From the NCBI GenBank assembly GCA_964476375.1, contig CAYYZW010000144.1:1-50941 (forward strand): 50,941 nt of DNA, written 5' to 3'. This DNA is from SAT2750 sp964476375 (lineage in GTDB: Bacteria; Planctomycetota; Planctomycetia; Pirellulales; Pirellulaceae). Positions within the stretch are counted from its first letter, which is position 1, and every line of letters starts with the position of its first letter. A program made the translations under genes and the position numbers. Shown here piece after piece: positions 8,764-16,480 of this stretch. The notes below the pieces were generated by a model. That model was not told the DNA's origin, searched no databases, and was given only the letters and a program-made list of their open reading frames with translations.

Positions 8764-9489
8764 ATGCGCGTGCCCGCTGTCATTTCCCTGATTGTGCTAC
8801 TACTCGGAGGCGCTGTCACCGCCGAGGATAACCAGCTAACAGAACAGGAAATAAAAGCCGGCTGGATTCTGCTGTTTGACGGGAAAACACTTGACGGCTG
8901 GATGACAAGCGATCAAAAGCAAAGCCAGCGGGCAGTGGAGCAGGAAAGCATCAACCCGCACCGCTGTGGACATTACATGATGGTTCACGAAAAGACATGG
9001 CACAGTTTTGTCCTTCGGCTGGACTTCAAGATCAGCCCGGGCTGCAACAGCGGGGTCTTCTTCCGCACCTCTTCTCTTGAGCCACAGCCGGGAAAAGATG
9101 TTGGATTCAATGGCCTCGAGATTGCTATCGATGACACGACCGGCGCCGGATATCACGACACCGGGGCTATTTATGACCTCGTGAAACCAAGCGAAAACAG
9201 GATGAAAACTGCCGGACAATGGAACCAGCTGGAACTTCGCTGCAGGGGAAACAAGATCCGGGTTGCGATCAATGGCGGCATGGTGGCACGGATGAACTGC
9301 CGGGAATTCAACCAGCCCCACTTGCGGCCAGACGGCTCCAGCCACAAGTTCCCCATTTGCTATAGCGAACACCCCGAAACAGGGTATATCGGTCTCCAGG
9401 ACCATGGCAGCGACTGCTGGTTCAAGAACATCAGGCTGCGTGTCTTGCGGCCCAGCCCGAGGGGGCTAGCCCCCCCAATAGGCAACTAG
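8764..9489 (+). CDS. DUF1080 / 3-keto-disaccharide hydrolase-domain protein
   Basis: This 241-residue secreted protein has a signal peptide (MRVPAVISLIVLLLGGAVTA) followed by a DUF1080 beta-sandwich. Visible landmarks are GWILLFDGKTLDGW, LRLDFKISPGCNSGVFFRT, GLEIAIDD, the QWNQLELRCRGNKI strand and the closing GYIGLQDHG. The family is now described as 3-keto-disaccharide hydrolase-like and is very abundant in planctomycetes, usually in sugar degradation. The last codons contain the perfect palindrome GGGGGCTAGCCCCC (9461-9474). The stop overlaps the end of convergent gyrB by four bases. Confidence 0.87.
   Translation: MRVPAVISLIVLLLGGAVTAEDNQLTEQEIKAGWILLFDGKTLDGWMTSDQKQSQRAVEQESINPHRCGHYMMVHEKTWHSFVLRLDFKISPGCNSGVFFRTSSLEPQPGKDVGFNGLEIAIDDTTGAGYHDTGAIYDLVKPSENRMKTAGQWNQLELRCRGNKIRVAINGGMVARMNCREFNQPHLRPDGSSHKFPICYSEHPETGYIGLQDHGSDCWFKNIRLRVLRPSPRGLAPPIGN
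9461..9474. repeat. Perfect 14-bp palindrome at convergent gene ends
   Basis: GGGGGCTAGCCCCC lies inside the last codons of the DUF1080 gene and 12 bases beyond the gyrB stop. It could form a short GC-rich hairpin in either transcript and slow or stop RNA polymerase. There is no T-run on either side, so it is not a textbook intrinsic terminator. Confidence 0.4.
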
Positions 9490-11972
9490 ACGTCAAGGTT
9501 CTGGACATCCAGGGCATGCTTGGCAATATATTCCCGGCGGGGCTCCACCTGGTCACCCATCAACTTCTGGAACAGGTCGCTGGCCCCCTGCGTGTTCGGC
9601 ATAAGCACCCGAACCAGCCTTCGCCGCTCCGGGTCGAGTGTTGTCTGCCGAAGTTCCTCGGCATTCATTTCCCCCAGGCCCTTGAATCGTGTGACCTGCA
9701 GCCCTTTTTCTCCGGCAGTCCGGATGGCCGGCAATAACTCCCTCAGGCTCTCAAGGGCTTGTCTGTTTTCACCCCGCTGTAACACATACCGAGGCTTATC
9801 GCTTCCGGTTCGCTCCTGGGTCATGAGTGCATCAATTCCAAAACCCACTTCAGCAAGCCGGCCGAGTGCCACATTGATAGCCCGCACCTCATAGAGCTCC
9901 ATGACCGCCGCATGCCGTGCTCCCTGGGAAGCTTCCTCTTCACCGTTCTCCACAGCCGTGTCCAGTGAATCGATGATGAGCTCCTCCCCGCCTTTTTCAG
10001 ATTCCTGCCGATGAAAGTCTGCCATGGCATCACGGTCAACAAACCAGCGGGCCTGGTTCTCCAGCGAAAGCCGAATCGCCGGGAGCTTTCCCGTCGCCGG
10101 GTCCACTCGTTCCGCATGAGCTGGCAGGCTGATCCCACGCCTTTCCAGTGCAATCAAAGAGCTTTCCAGCGATATCAGTGTGTCACAGAGGTCCTGGAGC
10201 TGATCTGTCGCAACCTCCTGGCCGCCATCCGGAAAAAAGACCGTATCCTCGAGCCCTTTTTCAAGAAGCTGTGACTGCATCTCTTCCTCGGAATGAATGT
10301 AGTAAGCGCGCTTCCCCTTGCGAACACGAAAGAGTGGTGGCTGGGCCACATAAACATGCCCCTGCTTCACCAGCTCAATCATCTGTCGGTAGAAGAAACA
10401 AAGCAGCAGCGTGCGAATGTGCGAACCATCCACGTCAGCGTCCGTCATGATGATAATCTTGCCATAGCGTCGCTTGGAAACATCAAAATCCTCGCCAATC
10501 CCACAGCCGATCGCCTGGATCATGCTCTGGACTTCCTCGTTGGCAAGGACCTTGTCCTCACGTGATTTATAGGCGTTGATGATCTTTCCTCGCAGCGGCA
10601 AGATGGCCTGGTGCTCCCGAAATCGCCCACCCTCCGCACTGCCACCGGCCGAGTCCCCTTCGACCAGGTACAGCTCGCACTGCTCCATTTCACGGCTGAT
10701 GCAGTCCCGCAGTTTTCCCGGGAGCCCGCCACTTGTGAGCGCCCCCTTGCGCTGCCGCAGCAACTGCTTGGCCTTGCGGGCTGCCACGCGAGCCTCCGCA
10801 GCCATCACCCCCTTGCGGACAATCATCTTTGCTGAAGCAGGGTTGCGATCAAGATAATCCTGGAGGAACTTACCGAAACTCGTGTTTAGCAGGCCCTCCA
10901 CCTCACTATTGCCGAGCTTGGTTTTTGTCTGGCCCTCAAATTGCGGCTCGGGAATCCTCATCGAAATCACCGCCGTCAGGCCCTCCCGAAAATCATCCCC
11001 CTTGGGAACCAGGTCACGGAAGATGTTGTTCTGCTTGCCGTACTGGTTCAGTGTGCGAGTGAGGGCTGTTCGAAAGCCGGATACGTGTGTACCCCCCTCG
11101 GTGGTGCTGATGTTGTTCACATAGGAGTGGACATTTTCAACGTATTCGGTGTTGTATTGCAGGGCAATTTCATAGCCAACTCCCTCGGCCTCACCATTGA
11201 CATACAGCACGTCGCCATGAATAGACTGCGACGTTTCGTTTAAATGCTGAACAAACTCCACGATCCCGTTTTCATACTGAAATTCTTCGCTTTCCTTGTT
11301 CCGCTCATCCGCGAAGGCGATAAGGACACCTCGATTCAGGAAGGCGAGCTCCCTTAGCCGGTCACGGAGAATGCCATATTCGAAGTTCGTGGTAGAGAAA
11401 ATAGATCCATCCGGCTTGAACGTTGTTCGTGTTCCCGTCTGGTCCGATGCGCCTGTTTGCCGGAGCGGCGCTTTTGCAATCCCGGCCTCATACTCCTGGT
11501 GATAGACGTGTCCACCGCGACAGACCTCCACCTCGCACCAGGTGGAAAGGAAGTTCACCACGGTCACACCAACCCCATGAAGACCGCCCGATGTCTGGTA
11601 AGCACCCTTTTCAAACTTCCCACCAAACTTCAAAACCGTCATAACGCCCTCGACCGTGGAGACCTCCCGGTCAAGTTCCTCGCTCAGCTGGTCATGCGTT
11701 TCGAACGGGATGCCCCGTCCGTCATCTTCCACGGTCACTGAGCCGTCATTATTTACCGTTACCGCCACCCGCTGGGCGTGACCGGCCATTGCCTCATCAA
11801 TCGAATTGTCAACAACCTCGTATACCAGGTGATGCAAGCCGCGGCTGGAAATATCGCCGATATACATGGCCGGGCGCTCCCGGACATGGTCCCGGTCAGA
11901 AAGGTGCTGCAGGTCCTCGGCCGTGTAGTCCGCACCGGCTGCGGGCTGGCTCTTTTTTTTCTTCTTCGCCAT
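9486..11972 (-). CDS. gyrB: DNA gyrase subunit B
   Basis: This 828-residue protein is the ATPase subunit of DNA gyrase, which with GyrA introduces negative supercoils. The GHKL ATPase domain has catalytic E52 and N56 in YEVVDNSIDEA, DDGRGIP and GGLHGVGVTVVN. The TOPRIM domain shows LVEGDSAGGSAEGGR, LPLRGKI and IIMTDADVDGSHI. The C-terminal tail has RFKGLGEMN. Between the last two lies an insertion of about 170 residues, as in long Gram-negative GyrB proteins. A lysine-rich start (MAKKKKKS) follows AGGA at 8-base spacing. It is the last gene of dnaN-dciA-gyrB, 28 bases after dciA. Confidence 0.97.
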   Translation of the reverse strand: MAKKKKKSQPAAGADYTAEDLQHLSDRDHVRERPAMYIGDISSRGLHHLVYEVVDNSIDEAMAGHAQRVAVTVNNDGSVTVEDDGRGIPFETHDQLSEELDREVSTVEGVMTVLKFGGKFEKGAYQTSGGLHGVGVTVVNFLSTWCEVEVCRGGHVYHQEYEAGIAKAPLRQTGASDQTGTRTTFKPDGSIFSTTNFEYGILRDRLRELAFLNRGVLIAFADERNKESEEFQYENGIVEFVQHLNETSQSIHGDVLYVNGEAEGVGYEIALQYNTEYVENVHSYVNNISTTEGGTHVSGFRTALTRTLNQYGKQNNIFRDLVPKGDDFREGLTAVISMRIPEPQFEGQTKTKLGNSEVEGLLNTSFGKFLQDYLDRNPASAKMIVRKGVMAAEARVAARKAKQLLRQRKGALTSGGLPGKLRDCISREMEQCELYLVEGDSAGGSAEGGRFREHQAILPLRGKIINAYKSREDKVLANEEVQSMIQAIGCGIGEDFDVSKRRYGKIIIMTDADVDGSHIRTLLLCFFYRQMIELVKQGHVYVAQPPLFRVRKGKRAYYIHSEEEMQSQLLEKGLEDTVFFPDGGQEVATDQLQDLCDTLISLESSLIALERRGISLPAHAERVDPATGKLPAIRLSLENQARWFVDRDAMADFHRQESEKGGEELIIDSLDTAVENGEEEASQGARHAAVMELYEVRAINVALGRLAEVGFGIDALMTQERTGSDKPRYVLQRGENRQALESLRELLPAIRTAGEKGLQVTRFKGLGEMNAEELRQTTLDPERRRLVRVLMPNTQGASDLFQKLMGDQVEPRREYIAKHALDVQNLDV

Positions 11973-12000
11973 AAAATTTATCCTGCGTATCCGCAGCCCT

Positions 12001-12357
12001 TTAGCCTTCTAGGGGGGCTACGCGAAAACGAATGTCGCGGACCCTTTGCCCATCCAGAAGTTGGTTCAGGTCATTGATTATTTTCTGCTTGGAAAAAGCA
12101 AGCTCCTGGAGAGCCGTCGAATTTTCCACCTCCACGTCAAGCAGCCCCCGTGACAATTTTCCCGGACATGTAAGCTCACCAAGGCGGGCGGGCACCGACT
12201 GGCTCCAGGCCGCCAACAACTCATTATTGGAAAAAACCCTTGCATATCCGCGCCGCGTCATCAGGTCGCTGAGGATCCCGTCAATCTTCTTTGGCCCGCG
12301 GCGAAATCGCTGTTTTTTTGCCAGCTCGGCCAGGATGTCATCACTCCTGTCTTCCAT
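12001..12357 (-). CDS. dciA: DUF721 protein, DciA-like helicase loader
   Basis: This 118-residue cytoplasmic protein matches the DUF721/DciA family. In most bacteria DciA helps load the replicative helicase DnaB at the origin, the job DnaC does in E. coli. Visible features are a basic N-terminal stretch, then the DUF721 core with LLAAWSQSVPARL and the LLDVEVENSTALQELAFSKQKIINDLN helix pair, which is KH-like. It sits between dnaN (9-base gap) and gyrB (28-base gap), the place where actinobacteria also carry this gene next to recF. The context strongly supports a replication role. The name is by family, not proven for this phylum. Confidence 0.85.
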   Translation of the reverse strand: MEDRSDDILAELAKKQRFRRGPKKIDGILSDLMTRRGYARVFSNNELLAAWSQSVPARLGELTCPGKLSRGLLDVEVENSTALQELAFSKQKIINDLNQLLDGQRVRDIRFRVAPLEG

Positions 12358-12366
12358 TTTCAGCCC

Positions 12367-13497
12367 CTACCGGTTCGTCGCCAGCGGCATCACAACATAA
12401 GCGTAGCCATCGCTGGTCGTGAAAAGAGCGGGCGACTCGCTATTCTGAACCTCCACCGTGAAGGTCGACTCCTGATCAAGGACTTTAAGAAAATCACCCA
12501 CGTACCGGTGGTTCATGGAAACGGTGATCTCCTCGCCGTCATAGGGGATGGGAAACTCGATCCTGGACTGGCCTGTTTCTGCTGTTATCCCCTTGAGGAC
12601 AAGTGATCCGCCGCCAAAGCTGAACTCGATACCACGACTTTCATCGCTGGCCACAATGGCTGCCTGCCGGAGCGCGGAATACATCGGGCCCACGGTTACT
12701 TCAACCTGCGGAACATCCGATCGACTCGGCAACGCTTCTCGCCACTTGGGAAACCGGCCTTCTACCAGCCGGGAATAAATCGTCGAGGCGCCCGTGCGGA
12801 CCAGCACATCATTGGTGTGCGGCGATATAAGAACCTCCCCTTCTAAATCCAGCATCGCCCGATCCACCAGCTGCATGGATTTTGCGGGCACAATAATTGG
12901 AGCATCGCTGAGCTGAATGTCTCCAACAATCTCAATTGGACCAGCCATCTTTGCCAGGCGGCGACCATCCGTGCCTACCGCCACGAGGACCCCCTCGCTT
13001 CCCGACACGTTCTCTACTTCCAGCAAGACACCCCCCAGGGCATACCGGCTGCTCTCATTGTCCGTTGCAAAAAGTGTGCGTCGTATAAGCTCCTTAAAAA
13101 GAAGGGCTGGAAGCTTCAGGTGGGCCCCGTCACCGAAATCTGCTACCTCGGGATATTCCTCTGGGTCCTGGTAGGGGAGATCATATTTACTGTGATCCCC
13201 CTGGACGCCGATCCCCTTGCTCTTGGTTGTTATCTTCAGCTTTTCATCACACCCTTCTCGCAGGATATTTCCGAAAACCTGGACAGGGAGGATCACCGCC
13301 CCGTCGCCATCTGCCTGGACCCCCTCCACCGCTATCCGCACTCCAACCTCCAGGTCCGTTGCCATCAGCGTGGCCACCGAATCCTTTACCTCCAGCTTGA
13401 CACACTGGAGTATCGGCTTGGGACTTCGGCTCGGGGCAACGGTTGCCGCCACCTGGAAGGCACCCAGCAACTTGTCCCTTTCACACGTTAACTTCAT
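12367..13497 (-). CDS. dnaN: DNA polymerase III subunit beta (sliding clamp)
   Basis: This 376-residue protein is the ring-shaped processivity clamp of the replicase, a dimer of three-domain subunits. The N-terminus MKLTCERDKLLGAFQVAATVAP, the LEVGVRI strand and the C-terminal AYVVMPLATNR are typical; the last corresponds to the usual YVVMPMRL hydrophobic-pocket tail. It follows dnaA across a 317-base gap that holds the candidate origin, and it starts the dnaN-dciA-gyrB operon. Many bacteria carry recF directly after dnaN, but here dciA takes that place. Confidence 0.96.
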   Translation of the reverse strand: MKLTCERDKLLGAFQVAATVAPSRSPKPILQCVKLEVKDSVATLMATDLEVGVRIAVEGVQADGDGAVILPVQVFGNILREGCDEKLKITTKSKGIGVQGDHSKYDLPYQDPEEYPEVADFGDGAHLKLPALLFKELIRRTLFATDNESSRYALGGVLLEVENVSGSEGVLVAVGTDGRRLAKMAGPIEIVGDIQLSDAPIIVPAKSMQLVDRAMLDLEGEVLISPHTNDVLVRTGASTIYSRLVEGRFPKWREALPSRSDVPQVEVTVGPMYSALRQAAIVASDESRGIEFSFGGGSLVLKGITAETGQSRIEFPIPYDGEEITVSMNHRYVGDFLKVLDQESTFTVEVQNSESPALFTTSDGYAYVVMPLATNR

Positions 13498-13523
13498 AAG
13501 ATCAACCCTCTTGCTTTCTTCCC

Positions 13524-13563
13524 TGATTAACTAGTTAAATATTTAAATAAGTAGTCGTATTAA
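13524..13563. other. AT-rich block, possible duplex unwinding element
   Basis: About 40 bases are far more AT-rich than the surrounding DNA. They include the perfect palindrome TTAACTAGTTAA (13527-13538) and AAATATTTAAAT just after it. In an origin this would be the natural melting site. It also lies 26-66 bases upstream of dnaN and could contain that gene's promoter. Confidence 0.45.
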
Positions 13564-13768
13564 TGGTGAGTTGTTTTTTGTCGATAAGCTTCTTTCAGAA
13601 AGGGGCTACCCCTGTGACACCAAGCACTTAGTGGGCCAGGCAGATTGTGCGAAAACACTCGGCTTCGCGTTCCCGGTCTGTCCATATCCGGTCAAGGAGA
13701 CTTCGTCAGCCCGGACCTTGCCCCCGACCCCCGACACCATCGCCAGGCAGGGACATGTTATTGACAGG

Positions 13769-13777
13769 TTATCCACG
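13769..13777 (+). promoter_or_regulatory. Near-consensus DnaA box
   Basis: TTATCCACG differs from the E. coli consensus TTATCCACA at the last base only. It lies 38 bases beyond the dnaA stop. The same nine bases occur inside genes at 38180 and 48058, so the word alone is weak evidence and the location is what supports it. Confidence 0.45.
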
Positions 13778-13814
13778 ATCACTTTGAACATCGAAATTCA
13801 CTTTCCTTCCCGGG

Positions 13815-14960
13815 CTAATCGGTGGAAATGGTCTCCAGCAACTGGTTCTCCAGGGTGCTCAGCGAATGCTGAAAACTGCTGTCTTCCTGTGCTTTTGTTT
13901 CTATTCGGCGGCAGGCATGGATAACGGTGGAGTGGTCTCGCCCGCCAAAGTACTTTCCGATTTGCACATAGCTTAGGCCGGAGTGGCGCTTACCAAGCAG
14001 CATGGCCACGCTGCGAGCCCTCACCAGGCCCTGCTTGCGAGAAGCACCCTGGAGCTGTCCTAGCGTGACGCTAAATCGCCGACCCACCAGGGAGGAAATA
14101 AACTTGAGCGTCGGCCTTTTTGCCTGGAGAAAATGAGCCAGAGCCGCGCCAGCGGCCTCCACATCAAGCCGCGCGTACCTGGCGGCAGCGAGCCAGAGGA
14201 TGGCCTGGCGTAGTTGGCGGGGGGTCTTGAAAACAGGGCCGCTGGCCGGACTTCCAGCCAACAGCAGCCTGCACCCATCCCCGTCGACCTCCATTCCCAC
14301 GCTGTCGGCAAGCTGTGCCAGGATCAACTCCAGGGCCCGCTTCCCAGGGAGCTCCAGGGGAATAGAGAGCCCATTGAGAAAACGCCCGGCCAGTCGCTGT
14401 GAAATCCGCTCATGACCAGCAGGTGACTGGTCAAGCGAAATGAGTGTTGGCTGGGACGCAACCCTTCGCCCCTCCAGGACCCCACAGAGAAACTCCTCGG
14501 CTGTTCCGCGGCCTGCAATAACATGGACATCGTCTATGACAAGCAGGTCGGCCCCGCCGAGCCTGTTTTTAAACTCCTCCACGCCATTCACCTGGATAGC
14601 CTCAGCAAGTTTGTGGAGCAGGTCTACACCGGTGAGCTGGACAACCTCATCCGAGGGATACTGGGATTGCCAGCGGGTAGCCACGCCAAAAACAAGAAGC
14701 GACTTCCCGCTTCCACCGGGCCCAAAGAACACGATCGGGTTAATGGAATCCGGGGTTACTCGCCCATCGATGTGGTTGCTTGCAAAAAGCGTATTGATGG
14801 CCGCCTCAACAAGGCGGTTTTCGTCGCTACCAACATATTGCCGCGGCGCCCGTGTGGGGACCTCCACGGGCCCTGTGCGTGCCTGGTCAGCACCTGCACC
14901 CACGGGGAGGGGTTCCTCTGTGGCAGCGCCGAGCGGAATAGTAAATATACTGCGAACCAC
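13815..14960 (-). CDS. dnaA: Chromosomal replication initiator DnaA, short form
   Basis: This AAA+ initiator carries Walker A GPGGSGKS (residues 80-87 from this start), Walker B LLVIDDVHV and the C-terminal DnaA signature YVQIGKYFGGRDHSTVIHA that binds DnaA boxes. At about 381 residues it is shorter than the usual 440-500: there is no recognisable domain I, only a 40-residue Pro/Gly-rich lead before the AAA+ module. I chose the GTG at 14960 (GGTGGA 7 bases upstream; product begins VVRSIFTIPLG). An in-frame ATG at 15014 would add a hydrophobic stretch KWVPGSLFLFFLLGGS, which is odd for DnaA and has its SD too close. It is followed by the candidate oriC and dnaN. Confidence 0.88.
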   Translation of the reverse strand: MVRSIFTIPLGAATEEPLPVGAGADQARTGPVEVPTRAPRQYVGSDENRLVEAAINTLFASNHIDGRVTPDSINPIVFFGPGGSGKSLLVFGVATRWQSQYPSDEVVQLTGVDLLHKLAEAIQVNGVEEFKNRLGGADLLVIDDVHVIAGRGTAEEFLCGVLEGRRVASQPTLISLDQSPAGHERISQRLAGRFLNGLSIPLELPGKRALELILAQLADSVGMEVDGDGCRLLLAGSPASGPVFKTPRQLRQAILWLAAARYARLDVEAAGAALAHFLQAKRPTLKFISSLVGRRFSVTLGQLQGASRKQGLVRARSVAMLLGKRHSGLSYVQIGKYFGGRDHSTVIHACRRIETKAQEDSSFQHSLSTLENQLLETISTD

Positions 14961-15031
14961 GCAGGATCCACCCAAAAGAAAAAACAAGAAAAGAGAGCCG
15001 GGAACCCATTTCATGCTCCCAAAAATGGGCT

Positions 15032-15054
15032 AAAAAGCGGCACCTCACACCGCT
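15032..15054 (-). terminator. Hairpin plus T-run in dnaA leader
   Basis: On the minus strand AGCGG and CCGCT form a 5-bp stem around a 9-base loop, followed at once by TTTT. It could end cysteine desulfurase transcripts, or act as an attenuator, because a possible -10 box lies upstream of it at 15069-15074. The stem is short, so efficiency is uncertain. Confidence 0.4.
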
Positions 15055-15068
15055 CTCCGGAGGCCCGG

Positions 15069-15074
15069 ATTATA
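15069..15074 (-). promoter_or_regulatory. Possible dnaA promoter -10 box
   Basis: A perfect TATAAT on the minus strand lies about 110 bases upstream of the chosen dnaA start. I cannot find a good -35 hexamer 16-18 bases upstream, so this is only a candidate. Confidence 0.35.
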
Positions 15075-15114
15075 CCCTTTTGAGGGGTTCGATGCGAGCC
15101 ACAGGAAGCGAAAA

Positions 15115-16263
15115 TCAGGCCTGTTTCTCGTGTCTTAAGCTATTGATAACACTGGAGATGCGCTGTGCCGCCTGGGTGGCATGGGGTGTTCTGTCACTGG
15201 TGCTGAAACTAAACCGGACAGCACTCTGAACAAGCCTGTCCTCCAGGCCCATTTCCAGCAGCACGGGAGAGGGGTCGCTCGACCCGCTTGCGCACGCCGA
15301 ACCGGTGGAACAAGCGATGCCAGCCAGGTCCAGGGCCATCGCGGTAGCCTGCCGGTCAAGCGACGGAAATGCGATACAGGACGTCTGGGGCAGTCGTGTC
15401 ATGCCTGTCCCAACGATGATCGCGGAAGCGACCTGCTCCACGATCAACCGCTCAAATAAATCCCGCACCTGGCGAAGGGTGTTTTCCCCTTCCTGCTGGC
15501 ACTGGCGAGACAGTGCTGTGGCCATTGCCAGGGCAAGGCACACCGGCTCGGTGCCCGGACGAATTCCGCGTTGCTGGGGGCCTCCTGTGAGCAGTGGGGC
15601 CAGGGTCGTTCCATGACGAACCAGAAGCGCCCCAATTCCAGGCGGGCCATGGAATTTATGTGCGGCAACTGAAAGCGATGTCACACCAAGGTCACGAAAG
15701 TGGACAGCGATTTTGCCAACAGCCTGTGCAGCATCACAGTGGACAGGCACACCCCTGTCCTGGCAGATATCGGCGACCTGTCGAACGGGCTGAATGACAC
15801 CTGTTTCGTGATTGCCGAGCATGACCGAGACAAGCCTCGTGTCACCGCGAATCCGGTCCGCCACAAAGGAGGGGTCAATAGCACCACCGGGCGTTACGGG
15901 GATCCAGTCTATTTCCAGGCCACGCGACTGGAGAATCCGGGCCGGCTCGACCACACTTGGGTGTTCTATCCTGGAGAGCATGACATGGCCGCTTGACCCG
16001 GCGAGCCCCAGGATCGCCGCGTTATTTGCTTCCGTGGCCCCACTGGTAAAAACCAGTGTGTCTGCCTCTCCATGCTCCAGTGAAGCACCAAGCGATCGAC
16101 ATACATCATCACGAGCGTCCTCCATCACCTGTTTGGCGCGGCGGCCATCCGAGTGCTGGCTGGCAGGGTTCATGTACCAGGACTGGTAGCATGAAGTGAG
16201 CTGCCGGGCCACCACCGGATCGATGGCGGTGGTCGCATTATTGTCGAGATATATTCTTTGCAT
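15115..16263 (-). CDS. Cysteine desulfurase (NifS/IscS-like)
   Basis: This 382-residue PLP enzyme converts cysteine to alanine and passes the sulfur to Fe-S assembly or tRNA thiolation. Landmarks counted from the ATG at 16263 are the N-terminal YLDNNATT, H101 in RIEHPSV, the PLP lysine K203 in AAHKFHGPPG and the persulfide cysteine C324 in STGSACASG. The short loop around that cysteine fits the NifS/IscS class rather than SufS. A TTG five codons upstream is possible but has no ribosome binding site. No IscU, IscR or MnmA gene lies beside it, so its sulfur acceptor cannot be inferred from context. Confidence 0.92.
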   Translation of the reverse strand: MQRIYLDNNATTAIDPVVARQLTSCYQSWYMNPASQHSDGRRAKQVMEDARDDVCRSLGASLEHGEADTLVFTSGATEANNAAILGLAGSSGHVMLSRIEHPSVVEPARILQSRGLEIDWIPVTPGGAIDPSFVADRIRGDTRLVSVMLGNHETGVIQPVRQVADICQDRGVPVHCDAAQAVGKIAVHFRDLGVTSLSVAAHKFHGPPGIGALLVRHGTTLAPLLTGGPQQRGIRPGTEPVCLALAMATALSRQCQQEGENTLRQVRDLFERLIVEQVASAIIVGTGMTRLPQTSCIAFPSLDRQATAMALDLAGIACSTGSACASGSSDPSPVLLEMGLEDRLVQSAVRFSFSTSDRTPHATQAAQRISSVINSLRHEKQA

Positions 16264-16480
16264 GTCCGCCCCGGACAAGCCAGGCCTGGTGACTGGCTTG
16301 TGGTTATTGTTTGTGGAGGAGGGCTACTATTGTTGTCGCAGAAGAAATCCACTGGCAAGCAGGGTAAGGAGCGTTCGTACATTATGGTGAAATTGGCGCA
16401 TGGAAGCTGTAATTCATCTTGATAGAAGCTGAAAACTATTGGACTATCTCCGGAAAGGACTACCCCGGAGTGTTGCTGTT

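Larger units (their letters stand above)
13498..13814. other. Candidate chromosomal origin (oriC), dnaN-dnaA intergenic region
   Basis: These 317 bases hold no gene I trust. They contain an AT-rich block at 13524-13563 and a near-consensus DnaA box at 13769-13777, and they are flanked by dnaA and dnaN, the classical origin position. Only one good box is visible by eye, fewer than most known origins have, so the assignment is contextual. A 61-codon minus-strand frame (13606-13791) exists here, but nothing in it looks protein-like. Confidence 0.5.

Noticed and set aside
13553..13562. T7-promoter-like word TAATACGACT on the minus strand near the candidate origin
   Set aside because: Only the first ten bases match the phage promoter; the rest does not, and no phage polymerase gene is present. 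Taken as coincidence in AT-rich DNA.
13606..13791. A 61-codon minus-strand frame in the dnaA-dnaN gap
   Set aside because: Weak start signal, no protein-like pattern and position inside the candidate origin. Treated as non-coding.
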